From Streptomyces phaeochromogenes (GTDB lineage: Bacteria; Actinomycetota; Actinomycetes; Streptomycetales; Streptomycetaceae): a stretch of DNA of 44,218 nt. The stretch covers positions 1-44,218 of the forward strand of contig NZ_LIQZ01000267.1 of assembly GCF_001418655.1 (NCBI RefSeq). Reading direction: 5' to 3'. Below, piece after piece: positions 8,241 through 16,670 of the stretch. Position numbers and translations under genes: made by a program. The notes under the pieces are model-generated. The model was not told the origin of the DNA, did not search any database, and saw only the letters and a program-made list of their open reading frames with translations. Each line of letters starts with the position of its first letter. Position 1 is the first letter of the stretch.

Positions 8241-8281
8241 TGCCCCCGGCAGGATTCGAACCTGCGCACACGGCTCCGGAG
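8241..8281 (-). other. 3-prime half of tRNA-Arg(CCG), candidate attachment-site scar
   Basis: On the reverse strand the sequence holds the anticodon loop CTCCGGA, the 3-prime anticodon stem GCCGT, a perfect T arm (GCAGG-TTCGAAT-CCTGC), the acceptor strand CGGGGGC and discriminator A. The 5-prime half, including D arm and GCCCCCG acceptor strand, is absent; upstream bases (GATTGTG) do not continue the anticodon stem. A tRNA truncated in the anticodon loop is what integration of a tyrosine-integrase element leaves at its far end. On this geometry the element would lie to the right of 8281, with the intact tRNA beyond it. No integrase gene is visible in the window. Confidence 0.75.
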
Positions 8282-8344
8282 CACAATCAGAGTTCGGCTT
8301 GCGAATGGGCCCTGACCAGCCCCAGCGCGTCCATCAGAGCGGTG

Positions 8345-8966
8345 ACATGGGCGGAGGTAAAACCACCCGGGCGGCCTGCCGCGGCTGGATCTGCTTCGAG
8401 CGCGAGGCGGGGTTCACCCGCAGGCCGTCGACCGGACGTATCTGGGACGGCGCACCCCGGTCGAAGGTGAACGGCCGCGGCTCGGGCGGGTCTCGGTCGC
8501 CGGGATGATCGCGATGCGTCCGGGCTCGCGGACCCGGCTGTGCCGCCGTCTGCGGCGCCACACCGAACGCAAGGGCGAGCGCCGCCGCTTGTCCGAGCAC
8601 GACTACATCGCCCTTGTCGACGGCGTGCACCAACTGCTCAAGGCACCGATCGTGCTCGTGTGGGCCCGCCTGAACACCCACGTCTCCCACAAGATGCGTG
8701 ACCTGACCGAGGCGCGCGCCTGGCTGACGGTGTTCACCCTGCCCGCCTACGCACGCGAACCGAACGCGGTCGAATGCCTATGGGCCTACGTGAAACACAG
8801 CCTCGCGAACCTCTCCAGTGTTGCCCTCGACCGACTCGCCGCGCTCGTGCGCAACCGACTCAAGCGCCTCCAGTACCGGCCCGACGCCCCTCGACGGTTT
8901 CCTCGCAGGGACCGGACTCGCCATCGACCTCCCGCCGCCATCACCCTGAAGCGCTTCGGCAGCTAA
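8345..8966 (+). pseudogene. IS630-family transposase, C-terminal remnant with frameshift
   Basis: One frame reads RGWICFEREAGFTRRPSTGR, the block around the first catalytic aspartate/glutamate region of IS630 transposases. From about 8440 another frame continues: GRVSVAGMIAMRPGSRTRL, IVLVWARLNTHVSHKM and FTLPAYAREPNAVECLWAY, the normal C-terminal DDE part. The N-terminal DNA-binding domain is gone. The remnant begins within 70 bases of the tRNA-Arg fragment, so it lies just inside the presumed integrated DNA. Confidence 0.75.
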
Positions 8967-9007
8967 TCGGTTGCACGCCACCGAAACGGGAGTGTCAGAT
9001 CCCGACT

Positions 9008-9874
9008 ATGACGATTGTGCTGAGGACGCCGACGGCCGACGGAGTGCGCGAGGCCATAGCGGCGCTGCGGGAGTGGCAGCACGACGAAACGCCGATGCAA
9101 CTGCATCCCGGGGACATCGGCTGGAACTACCGGTTCGGAACGGCCGAGACGGCCACAGCGGTACGGACCTGGAGCCGGAGCGGACGGATCCTCGCCGTCG
9201 GGATGCTGGATTCGCCGACGCTCGTGCGGATGACGGTCGCTCCCGACGCTTTCCATGACGAGGACTTGGCGCGCCGGCTCATCGAGGACTTCTCGCTGCC
9301 CGAGCGCGGCGTGCTGCAGGAAGGAGCGGTATCCATCGAGGCGCCGCAGGGCCTGCTGCTCCACGACCTGTTGACCAAGGAGGGCTGGGGAGTCGACGAG
9401 CCGTGGACGCCGCTCTTCCGCGACCTCGCCGAAGAGGTGGAGGACCCCGGTGTGCGGATCAAGGAGATCGGCCTGGAGCAGGCACAGGACTTCGCCGATG
9501 TTCTGCGGTCCGCGTTCAACCCCACGAAGTCCACGCGCGAGTACCGGCACAAGATGTCCGCGGCACCGTTCTACGCCGACGCCCGATGCCTGGGTGTTTA
9601 CGACGATCAGGGCAACCCGGCGGCGGTGGTGACGGTCTGGTCGGCCGGCCCGGGGAAACCGGGTCTGGTCGAGCCGATGGGCGTCCACGCAGACCACCGT
9701 GGCCGTGGCTACGGCCGGGCGATCACCGTCGCCGGGGCGGCCGCACTGCGGGAGATGGGCTCGTCAAGCGTGCGCGTGTGCACGCCGAGCTCCAACGTCG
9801 GCGGTGTCGCCACATACAAGGCGGCCGGGTTCGCGATGAGGCCGGAGATCGCCGATCGGATCCGGAAGGTCTGA
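9008..9874 (+). CDS. GNAT-family N-acetyltransferase, 288 aa
   Basis: The C-terminal half (about residues 150-285) carries the GNAT fold with the acetyl-CoA pyrophosphate loop VHADHRGRGYGRAI and the following STRAND-helix VRVCTPSSNVGGVATYKAAGF. The N-terminal half is a second, degenerate GNAT-like domain or a family-specific extension. The substrate is unknown; members acetylate antibiotics, peptides, amino acids or protein amino groups. ATG 9008 is chosen because homologous sequence starts there (TIVLRTPTADGV). The gene stands alone and ends in a duplicated 25-bp segment and a hairpin. Confidence 0.85.
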   Translation: MTIVLRTPTADGVREAIAALREWQHDETPMQLHPGDIGWNYRFGTAETATAVRTWSRSGRILAVGMLDSPTLVRMTVAPDAFHDEDLARRLIEDFSLPERGVLQEGAVSIEAPQGLLLHDLLTKEGWGVDEPWTPLFRDLAEEVEDPGVRIKEIGLEQAQDFADVLRSAFNPTKSTREYRHKMSAAPFYADARCLGVYDDQGNPAAVVTVWSAGPGKPGLVEPMGVHADHRGRGYGRAITVAGAAALREMGSSSVRVCTPSSNVGGVATYKAAGFAMRPEIADRIRKV

Positions 9875-9904
9875 CGTAGACCGGATCCGGAAGGTCTGAG
9901 GTAG
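9857..9904 (+). repeat. tandem duplication of about 25 bp across the GNAT stop codon
   Basis: CGGATCCGGAAGGTCTGACGTAG at 9857-9879 is repeated at 9882-9904 with one change. The first copy includes the last codons and the TGA; the second is after the gene. It looks like recent local slippage. Confidence 0.8.
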
Positions 9905-9935
9905 GGGTCTCCGGACCTTCTCACCATGCCGCAGT

Positions 9936-9960
9936 GCCTCGTACGGCGGCCGTACGAGGC
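9936..9960 (+). terminator. hairpin terminator after the GNAT gene
   Basis: A 10-bp perfect stem GCCTCGTACG/CGTACGAGGC encloses GCGGC. It lies about 60 bases downstream of the acetyltransferase stop. Confidence 0.75.
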
Positions 9961-10217
9961 GCTCTGTTCGCGGCTCGACCGGACATCCACTGCTCCAACT
10001 CCGGGCGAGTCCGGCCGACGAGGGCGGTTCCATCCGTCATCCGCATAGTGCATCGCGCATACCAACGAGGTACTGCGTACATGACCGTCAGCCAACGAGT
10101 GGACGGTCTGTCGGCTGAGCGGTGAGCCACTCAAGGAACTCGCTGCCCAGGCGCCTGCAGTCCTCAACCAGACCCCGGCCCTGTAGGACGGAGAGCCATG
10201 CAACCCCTGTCTCAGCT

Positions 10218-10895
10218 GTGATCGAGGCCCACCGGACACTGGAGAGGCTCGTGGCCAGCCTGAGTGACCGGCAGGTCGCCGAGGCATCCGCCCTTCCGGG
10301 TTGGTCACGCGGCCACGTCCTCGCGCATCTCACCGACAACGCGAGAATGTTCGCCCGTCTCGCGGAACATGCCCTGCGCGGTGAACTTGTCGCGGGCTAC
10401 GACGGCGGGGTCGACGAACGCAACGCGATCATCGAGGCGACGGCCGGCCGCAGCGCGGCCGAGCACCGCGCGCAGCTCGCCGCGCACACGGCCGGGCTGG
10501 AGGCATCCTGGGCACGCGCCACCGACGTGGACTGGAGCCGTCCGGTGACGTTCCGCAACGCGAACCTCGCCGCAACTGTCTTCGCACGCTGGCGCGAGGC
10601 ATGGATCCACATGGTCGATCTGGAACTCGGCGTGCGGCCGGACGACTGGCCCGAGGACCTGGCTGCGCACACCATCGACATCCTCCTCGGCCGCCTTCCG
10701 ACAGGCGCACGCCTCCGTGCGGAGGACGTGGGCCGCCAGTGGTCCGTCGGCGCTGGGCCTCCGGGCACGGTGGTCACCGGAAGCCTGCGCGACCTGGGGG
10801 CCTGGCTGGCCGGACGTACGCCGGTCGTGTCACCAGCGGCGGCGGAGGAACTGCCTGATCTCGGGCCCTGGCCGCCCCACCCTCCAGCGCCATGA
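10218..10895 (+). CDS. maleylpyruvate isomerase / DinB-like mycothiol-dependent family protein, 225 aa
   Basis: The sequence has the MDMPI N-terminal pattern: AHRTLERLVASL, PGWSRGHVLAHLTDNARMF with the metal-binding histidine, and WREAWIHMVDLELGV with a second histidine, then a C-terminal alpha/beta part. Such proteins are metal-dependent and in actinobacteria often use mycothiol as thiol cofactor. The substrate is unknown. GTG 10218 is the first plausible start in frame. Just upstream a seven-codon frame with its own ribosome binding site (GGAGAG, ATG 10197) ends in a TGA that overlaps this GTG, which suggests either coupling or a one-base indel at the N-terminus. Confidence 0.75.
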   Translation: MIEAHRTLERLVASLSDRQVAEASALPGWSRGHVLAHLTDNARMFARLAEHALRGELVAGYDGGVDERNAIIEATAGRSAAEHRAQLAAHTAGLEASWARATDVDWSRPVTFRNANLAATVFARWREAWIHMVDLELGVRPDDWPEDLAAHTIDILLGRLPTGARLRAEDVGRQWSVGAGPPGTVVTGSLRDLGAWLAGRTPVVSPAAAEELPDLGPWPPHPPAP

Positions 10896-11037
10896 CCGCC
10901 TGCGACCTCGTCACCGGGCAGGGGTGTGGGGCACGCCGATCTCGGCCCGAACGGCGCAGGAACTGCCTGAATCACCCCGTAGCAGCGTGACCTGACCGGC
11001 CGAGAGCCGAATTCCGTTCTCGAGAGGAAAGAGCGCC

Positions 11038-11391
11038 ATGCGTGCCGACATTGTCTGGTGGGACCTGTCCGCCTCCGGACAGACCATCGAGTCCATGCGT
11101 GAGTACCTGCGTGAGGAATCCGTCGCCGCGTTCTCCGAGGTGCCCGGACTTCGCTTCAAGATGTAGCTCTCCGATCCGGACAACAACCGCTGGGGAGCCG
11201 TTCTGCTGTGGGAGTCGGAGGAGGCGTCCCGGCAGGCGCTGCCCAGCCGGGCGCTCGAACTCATCGGCTACCCACCGCAGATCGTGCACGGGTTCGACGC
11301 GGAGGCCACGACCGAAGGCCGATACGAAACGCAACAACTCGCCCTGCAAGGGTTGGCGTTCACCGAAACAACGCAGAGGAAGTCAAGCTGA
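11038..11391 (+). pseudogene. monooxygenase-like (ABM/YdhR type) gene with an in-frame amber codon
   Basis: ATG 11038 with AGGAAAG upstream opens a frame of 117 codons interrupted only by TAG at 11164-11166. Before it: MRADIVWWDLSASGQTIESM to EVPGLRFKM; after it: LSDPDNNRWGAVLLWES, ALPSRALELIGYPP and a short tail. The pattern is that of a small ferredoxin-like dimeric monooxygenase or YdhR-type protein. A tryptophan codon TGG changed to TAG would explain the stop. Everything downstream stays in frame, so the mutation is probably recent, unless a suppressor exists. Confidence 0.7.
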
Positions 11392-11538
11392 CGGGCAACC
11401 AGCGGGGACAGCATGTCCTGGCCCCGCCTTGTTCGCCGCGTCCATGGCTCACGCGTACCCCGGACGACGCCGCGCCCTCAATGCGTTCAAGAATCGTCGT
11501 CGTGATCGCAAGTGGCCCGAGATGCTGGTTGCGAGCAG

Positions 11539-12147
11539 TCAGCGCAGTGCAACCGCGCCTGCGTGGACGGCACGGAGGGCCCGCTCGACAGTGTCCTGCT
11601 TTTCGCCGACCGGAGCCACGTAGTCGATGACGGCGCGCGCCGCGTCCTCCGTGAGCATTCGGGTGATCACCCACGTGGCGAGATACTGGGACGCCAGGCA
11701 ACCGCCCGCCGTAGCGATGTTCCCCTCGGCGTGGAACGGCGCGTCCACCACGGTGACGCCGCAGGCTTCGACAAAGGCTCGGCTCTTCATGTCCGTGCAA
11801 GCCGGCATGCCCTCCAGCAACCCGAGCCGGGCGAGCACCAGCGCGCCGGAGCACTGCGCACCGATCAGCTGTCGTGACGGGTCGAGCGGCAGCCTGGAGA
11901 GCAGCCTGTCGTCGGCGACCACCTCTCGCGCCTTCACCCCGCTACCGATCAGCACGACGTCGGCTTCGGTCACGAACTCCATCGGGCGCTGCCCGGTCAC
12001 CTCGACGCCGTTCATCGACGTGACAACCGGCGTCGGCGTAGTGATGAAGGCTTCCAAGCCGTCCTTACGACATCGGTTGATCAGCGCGGAAGAGATGAAG
12101 CTGTCGAGCTCGTTGAACCCGTCGAAGGTGACCACGGCGACCTGCAT
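11539..12147 (-). CDS. DJ-1/PfpI family protein, 202 aa
   Basis: The protein shows the flavodoxin-like DJ-1/PfpI fold: MQVAVVTFDGFNELDSFI at the start, DVVLIGSGVKAREV, and the nucleophile elbow QLIGAQCSGALVLARLGLL with the reactive cysteine, then ATAGGCLASQYLATW. Members act as isomerase-like hydratases, glyoxalases, deglycases or amidases, or lack activity; which applies here is unclear. ATG 12147 has a GAGGGAG ribosome binding site 6 bases upstream, so the longer upstream frame is rejected. It stands alone, convergent with the broken monooxygenase gene. Confidence 0.85.
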   Translation of the reverse strand: MQVAVVTFDGFNELDSFISSALINRCRKDGLEAFITTPTPVVTSMNGVEVTGQRPMEFVTEADVVLIGSGVKAREVVADDRLLSRLPLDPSRQLIGAQCSGALVLARLGLLEGMPACTDMKSRAFVEACGVTVVDAPFHAEGNIATAGGCLASQYLATWVITRMLTEDAARAVIDYVAPVGEKQDTVERALRAVHAGAVALR

Positions 12148-12261
12148 CACAACTCCCTCAAGCACAGCATCAGAGGTCCACAGTTTTCCTGGCGCGCTGT
12201 TCCCGGTCGAGAGCCAATCAGTGGCTGGTGGCATGCCTGACGGCGCTCTGTGTGTCGAGTC

Positions 12262-12470
12262 CCGAGCTGGAACCGACTGCCACCCGGATTCGCTCTGTCG
12301 GGCGTCAACGCCGTCCGCCGGTTCACCGAGTGGACCGAGGCCCGGGTGTGGGCCAAACTCCACCGCCTGGTCCTGGATGAACTCGGTTCGCGGGGCGGGC
12401 CGGACCGGCTGCCCTGCCCGATCGCCTCCGCCAGTGTCCCGGCCCTCAAAGTAGGCCCTGCACATGCTCG
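12262..12470 (+). pseudogene. IS5-family transposase fragment
   Basis: The frame reads NRLPPGFALSGVNAVRRFTE, WTEARVWAKLHRLVLDELGSRG and a degenerate IASASVPALKVGPA, a match to the central N-terminal part of IS5-family transposases (LPPxFG-TAHRRFxxWT, then DSVSVRALKGG). Both ends are missing and the first catalytic aspartate region is corrupted. It is a third distinct IS5-type remnant in the window. Confidence 0.65.
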
Positions 12471-12523
12471 GAACTGTGGCTTCCACCACGGCGAATGTGA
12501 TCTTGGCGTGGTGAGATCGCCGG

Positions 12524-13513
12524 ATGCTCGGTTTCCTCATCCGTCTCCTGCCGTTCTGGGTCCGCGAACCCCTCCTCATTGCAGTCGGGTCGGTTCTCGG
12601 CGTACGCATCATGTATCTCGCCGTCCACGATCACGAATGGGTCGCGGCCGGTCTCGGCGTGGTGTTCCTCGTGTTCACAGCCATACGCATCTACGTGGTG
12701 GTCCGGGCCCTGCGCGCACGCCGGAACCCGAGTCCGGCAGCCTCGGCGGACGGGGCGGCGGCCGATGCTGCGGCCCAGGCCGGAACGGGGCCGCGTCCCG
12801 GCCCGGTCACTGCGGAGAAGGACCACAACGCATGGGGCCAGGCCGTTGCGGCCGTGGCCGTGTTCGGGGCACTCGGGGCCGTGCTGTGGGTAGCCCCACG
12901 CGTGATGCCGTCCGACGTCAGTACACCGCAGCCCGCCTCGTGTTCGGGTGGGGCACACGAGGAGCTGCCGAAGGTCTACCAGCAGACGCCCCGGCCCGTG
13001 ACCGGCGAAGAGCTGTGCAAGGCGCTCAACCGGCCAGACCTGGCCAAGCTTCTGGGAACGCCTGAAGAGACCGCTACCACTGCTTCCGGCACCAACAACA
13101 CCGCCCCGTTGACCGATGGGAGGGTCGCCAATCCGGAGGCCGAGGTCGCCTTCGACACGTACACCGTGAACGTCTCGGCCACTTACAACAAGCTGACGAC
13201 CGACCAGTACGTGAAGCTGATGAAGTTCGGGGACGAGACGGACATCAAGACGCTTACGGCTGTCGGTCGGCCCGCGGTCTTCTCCTCGGCTCCCACCATG
13301 AAGATCGAGATCGATCTCGGGAGTGGCGGATCCGGCGGACCGGTCGAACAGGGCCCCCTGGCCAGGACGCTGACCGTGGCGCTGGACCGCAATGACCGGG
13401 GCGGTTACTGCGACATTGTCGTGTGGAGCAGGTCAGGAGCCCTCCCTGACGACAGCGTTCTCCTGGACATCGCCGAACGGGTCCTTCCGAGGATCCCCGA
13501 ACGGCCTGCCTGA
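12524..13513 (+). CDS. DUF6215-like membrane protein, 329 aa
   Basis: Two hydrophobic segments lie near residues 17-60 (LIAVGSVLGVRIMYLAV, AAGLGVVFLVFTAIRIYVVV), then an Ala/Pro-rich linker, a third segment near 108-122 (AVAAVAVFGALGAVLWVA) and an extracytoplasmic domain of about 200 residues. The domain has the pattern ELCKALNRPDLAKLLGTPEE that I associate with DUF6215, an uncharacterised actinobacterial family. ATG 12524 is the first start in frame. Likely a cell-surface protein; function unknown. The gene is single. Confidence 0.75.
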   Translation: MLGFLIRLLPFWVREPLLIAVGSVLGVRIMYLAVHDHEWVAAGLGVVFLVFTAIRIYVVVRALRARRNPSPAASADGAAADAAAQAGTGPRPGPVTAEKDHNAWGQAVAAVAVFGALGAVLWVAPRVMPSDVSTPQPASCSGGAHEELPKVYQQTPRPVTGEELCKALNRPDLAKLLGTPEETATTASGTNNTAPLTDGRVANPEAEVAFDTYTVNVSATYNKLTTDQYVKLMKFGDETDIKTLTAVGRPAVFSSAPTMKIEIDLGSGGSGGPVEQGPLARTLTVALDRNDRGGYCDIVVWSRSGALPDDSVLLDIAERVLPRIPERPA

Positions 13514-13637
13514 TGAGACGCGGAGAACAGCTGCCTCGGCAAGACCGAGGACAACAGCACCGGTCTGTCTCTGCTGGGCGCGCGAGTCCATGAACCTGGC
13601 TTCGGACGCTGCCTCAGCCCGGACCCGCTCAGCGCGC

Positions 13638-13930
13638 CGTATTCTCCAGATCCCGCTGTCCATGCGGCCAGTTCGTCCGGATCGGTGTTACACGGCACCC
13701 CGTCGCTCTCCTTGGCCCGCAGCGAGCACACGCCCGCCATCGCACCCCCACGCCCACCACGGCGCCACGCACGCGTCATCTGGGTCGGCAGATCGAGGAT
13801 CGGCGCCAGAACCAGCTCACGCCGTGCGGCAAGTCGGCGTGATGATTCCACGGCGATCAGTGTCTTGCCGGACCCGGTGGCGGCGACGACCTGCGTTCTC
13901 AGGCCTCTGAGGGGAGGCGGCCGTCGGAGG
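13638..13930 (-). pseudogene. superfamily II helicase fragment (Walker A region)
   Basis: The reverse strand reads LRGLRTQVVAATGSGKTLIA with the Walker A motif, then LVLAPILDLPTQMTRAWRRG, GAMAGVCSL and TDPDELAAWTAGSGEY. This is the start of the RecA-like ATPase core of the large Streptomyces DEAD/DEAH helicases with C-terminal helicase-associated domains. Everything after motif Ia, including the DEAH box, is missing. The fragment directly abuts the GMC oxidoreductase fragment, pointing to a deletion or recombination joint near 13930-13990. Confidence 0.65.
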
Positions 13931-13989
13931 GGGACCTGGAGGTGCCTGACCGTGTTCAGGAGCATCGGGGACGTTCGGATCGAGGACGT

Positions 13990-14896
13990 CCCTGGAGGCT
14001 GAGCCTGAGGGTGCTCCGAGTGGTCATCACCAACGGCCGCGCCACCGGAGTTCTCGTCGATCGCGGCGGACGCCGCACCACTCTCGACGCGGGGCAAGTC
14101 GTGCTCTGCGCGGGGTCGTTCGTCACCCCGCATCTGTTGCACCTGTCGGGCATCGGACCGCGCGCCGACCTCGAACGCCTGGGTCTGCCCGTGCTCAAGG
14201 ACGCTCCCGCCGTCGGCGCACGCTTCAGCGATCACCCCCAGGTGCTACTGGAATGGGCCCCGAGTTGGGACCTGGGCGAACCCACCGACTCCTGGCTGGG
14301 CGGCTGCGTGCACCTCTCGTCCTCCGACAGCGCCTACGAAGGTGACCTGGAAATCCTCCAGTCCTTTACCCCCGTGGCGGCACTGGTCGCTGGAACTGTG
14401 ACGGTCCCGGGTGCTCCCTTGGCTTTCCTGGCGTCGGCCCAGACCCCTCGCCGTATCGGCAGCCTGCGCCTCCGGTCGGCCGACCCTGCCACGCCTCCGC
14501 GCATCGAGTACGGCTATCTGCGGGCACCGGAGGACCGGCGCCGCCTGCGTGAAGTCGTCCGTATCACGGCAGAGTTGACTGCCACCCGCGCCTTCGGCGA
14601 GGTCTGCCGAGCTATGCTCGGCCCCGGCCCCGGAACCCGTCGCCGACGGCCGTGCCCTGGACGCGTGGATCGCGGGCCACCTGGGAACCGCTCACCACGC
14701 CTGTGGCACCGCACCGATGGGACCGGCCGACGATCCCGCCGCGATCGTCGACCAGTACGGCCGGGTCCACGGCCTCGCGGGACTTCGCGTGGCGGACACG
14801 TCCGTCCTTCCCGAGGCCCCGTTGCGCGGCCCGGCGGCCACGGCCGTACTCATCGGCGAACTCGTCGCTCACGCAATGCGCCACGATCTGCCCTGA
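13990..14896 (+). pseudogene. GMC-family FAD oxidoreductase, N-terminally truncated and frameshifted
   Basis: The frame begins within the substrate part (RVVITNGRATGVLVDRGG), passes the GMC signature GSFVTPHLLHLSGIGP and GRFSDHPQ-like region, and runs to about 14630. There, in a GGCCCCGGCCCCGG tract, an extra base moves the coding to another frame, which reads LDAWIAGHLGTAHHACGT, MGPADDPAAIVDQYGRV and LRVADTSVLPEAPLRGP, ending HDLP at 14896. The FAD-binding N-terminus (GxGxxG) is missing. The C-terminal pattern resembles mycofactocin-associated MftG-type enzymes. The frameshift may be a sequencing error; the truncation is not. Confidence 0.75.
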
Positions 14897-14934
14897 GGCG
14901 AACAGTGGCGGCAGGCACGCGCGGCACGTGGTAC

Positions 14935-15618
14935 TCACCGCACGGTCGGGAACAGAACGCGGGCGCGGTCGGGGTCGGGCGTGACGAAGACACCGTCCGC
15001 GGTGACCACGACGGCCGACGGGTCCTCCGCGGTGCTGATCGAGCCGTCCACGAAGACCTTGCGGCCCTCGGTGCCCGTGACCCGGGCGTGGACCCACAGG
15101 GGCGTCTCCAGGGGCACGGGCCGGCGGTAGCGCACCTGGAGGGAGACTGTCATGCCGGGCAGTCCGGCAGCGATGCAGGCTCTGCCCATGAGTTCGTCCA
15201 GCAGCATGGCGCTCATTCCGCCGTGCCCGTAGCCGGGCGGTCCTTCGTGGGCGATACCGAGGGTGCAGCGGCCGACGGCGCCATCGCTGTCCGCGGTCAC
15301 CTGCATTGGGGGAGCGAGAGGGCTCCCGGCTCCCGTCACGGGGCTGTACATCCGTATCTCTCCGGGGAATTCGTCGACGTCCGGGATCTCCGCCCTGGTG
15401 CGTCGCCGACCGGTCAACTGTCCCCTGATGAGGCGGACTTCGTCCGTGATCCGATGTAGGACCTCGGTCGGGGCTGCGGTGCGTACGGTCGCGTCCACGA
15501 GGGCCCTCAGTTCGTGGCCGAGAGCGGCAACAGCCTCCCGTTGGAGGTCCAGTTCCGTTCCCGTCGTGCCTGCTGTGTCGTGGTTCGTCGCTGGGGATTC
15601 GATCTGTATTGCGTTCAT
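14935..15618 (-). CDS. PaaI-family thioesterase (hotdog fold), 227 aa
   Basis: A helical N-terminal extension of about 85 residues precedes a hotdog domain: GRCTLGIAHEGPPGYGHGGM with the PaaI-type glycine-rich loop, SAMLLDELMGRACIAAG helix, and VSLQVRYRRPVPLETPLWV. Such enzymes hydrolyse acyl-CoA thioesters in catabolic pathways. ATG 15618 is used. The gene follows the alcohol dehydrogenase gene after 41 bases and is the last of the three-gene operon started by the tautomerase. Confidence 0.8.
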   Translation of the reverse strand: MNAIQIESPATNHDTAGTTGTELDLQREAVAALGHELRALVDATVRTAAPTEVLHRITDEVRLIRGQLTGRRRTRAEIPDVDEFPGEIRMYSPVTGAGSPLAPPMQVTADSDGAVGRCTLGIAHEGPPGYGHGGMSAMLLDELMGRACIAAGLPGMTVSLQVRYRRPVPLETPLWVHARVTGTEGRKVFVDGSISTAEDPSAVVVTADGVFVTPDPDRARVLFPTVR

Positions 15619-15659
15619 CAAGTTTCTCGGTCGGGGTGTTGGCCGTGGTCGCGACGCGG

Positions 15660-16670
15660 TCAGCCGTCGGCGCGGACGAACACGGGCTTGAGGCGCCCCT
15701 CGGGCAGTTCGTGAGGGAGTTGTTCCCAGTCGAGGACGTGGGAGACGACCCGTGCCGGGTCGACCTTGCCCGAGGCGGCCAGTTCGAGGGCGTCGGGGAT
15801 GTGGTTGCGGACGTTGTCGCGGGCGATGCGCAGGGTGACGCCGGTGAGGTACATGTCGAGCAGGGGCAGTTCGCCGGGGCGGAAGTGGTTGCCGGCTGAC
15901 TCGCAAATCCCTTCCGGGGCGAGGGACTTGACGGCCAGGGCGAGCTGTTCGACGCGGCCGGTGGCCTCGACGGCGATGTCGAAGCCGTGCTGGACAGGTT
16001 CCAGCGTCTCGGCGGTGGCGGCGCCGTAACTGCGGGCCAGTTCGCGGTGTTCGGGGTCCGGGTCGACGTAGAGGACGTTGGCGGCGCCGAGCGCGCGGGC
16101 GATGTCGCACACGTAGAGACCGATGCTGCCGCGGGCGACGACCAGGACGCGGGCGCCGGGCTTGTTCTTGAGGTGGGGTGCCACCAGGCGCCAGGACAGG
16201 GACCAGTTGTCGCTGGCCGAGGCCATCGCGACCGGGTCGAGGCCCTCGGGCAGGGGCACCAGCATGGCGTCCGCGTACGGCACGCGCACCAGGTCGGAGA
16301 AGAGGCCGCCCCAACTCCCGCCGATGGGCGCGCCGTACATCGCCATGTGCGGTACGGCCGTGCAGTGGGCCGTGAGTCCGGCGCGGCAGTGGTCGCAGGT
16401 GCCGCAGTTGATGGACCAGGGGACGACCACCAGATCGCCGGGGGACACTGCCGTCACCGTGTCGCCGATGTCGACGACCCGGGCCACGCACTCGTGGCCG
16501 AGGGCGAAGGGCGGGTCGATGAAGCCGTGCCCGGCCAGGATGGCGGAGTCGACGTCGCAGGAGGTGGCGGCGACCGGGGTGACGATCGCCTCCTGGTCCG
16601 ACTGGAGCTTCGGGTCGGGTGCCTCGCGCCACTCGACGGTGCGCTTCGCGACGTAGGTCAGTTCACGCAT
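15660..16670 (-). CDS. zinc-dependent alcohol dehydrogenase (MDR family), 336 aa
   Basis: This medium-chain dehydrogenase has the catalytic zinc ligands in ATSCDVDSA and ALGHECVARV, the four-cysteine structural zinc loop CGTCDHCRAGLTAHC, and an NAD(P)-binding Rossmann part (VLVVARGSIGLYVCDIARAL). It should oxidise an alcohol or reduce an aldehyde/ketone in the cytoplasm. ATG 16670 overlaps the end of the tautomerase gene by 8 bases (ATGCGTGA), so the two are translationally coupled. Controlled in all likelihood by the TetR encoded divergently. Confidence 0.88.
   Translation of the reverse strand: MRELTYVAKRTVEWREAPDPKLQSDQEAIVTPVAATSCDVDSAILAGHGFIDPPFALGHECVARVVDIGDTVTAVSPGDLVVVPWSINCGTCDHCRAGLTAHCTAVPHMAMYGAPIGGSWGGLFSDLVRVPYADAMLVPLPEGLDPVAMASASDNWSLSWRLVAPHLKNKPGARVLVVARGSIGLYVCDIARALGAANVLYVDPDPEHRELARSYGAATAETLEPVQHGFDIAVEATGRVEQLALAVKSLAPEGICESAGNHFRPGELPLLDMYLTGVTLRIARDNVRNHIPDALELAASGKVDPARVVSHVLDWEQLPHELPEGRLKPVFVRADG

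Noticed and set aside
8241..8281. A functional tRNA gene
   Set aside because: The 5-prime half with D arm and 5-prime acceptor strand is absent; only anticodon loop to discriminator remains.
8091..8315. Rightward open frame containing the string PRQDSNLRTRLR
   Set aside because: This is the well-known translation of a tRNA 3-prime half on the opposite strand, not a protein.
11539..12612. 357-residue version of the DJ-1/PfpI protein
   Set aside because: The first 155 residues have no ribosome binding site and a random composition; ATG 12147 has a good site and starts at the conserved fold.
14935..16632. Leftward 565-residue frame spanning dehydrogenase and thioesterase
   Set aside because: Only its last 227 residues, from ATG 15618, are the thioesterase; the rest is an out-of-frame reading of the dehydrogenase gene.
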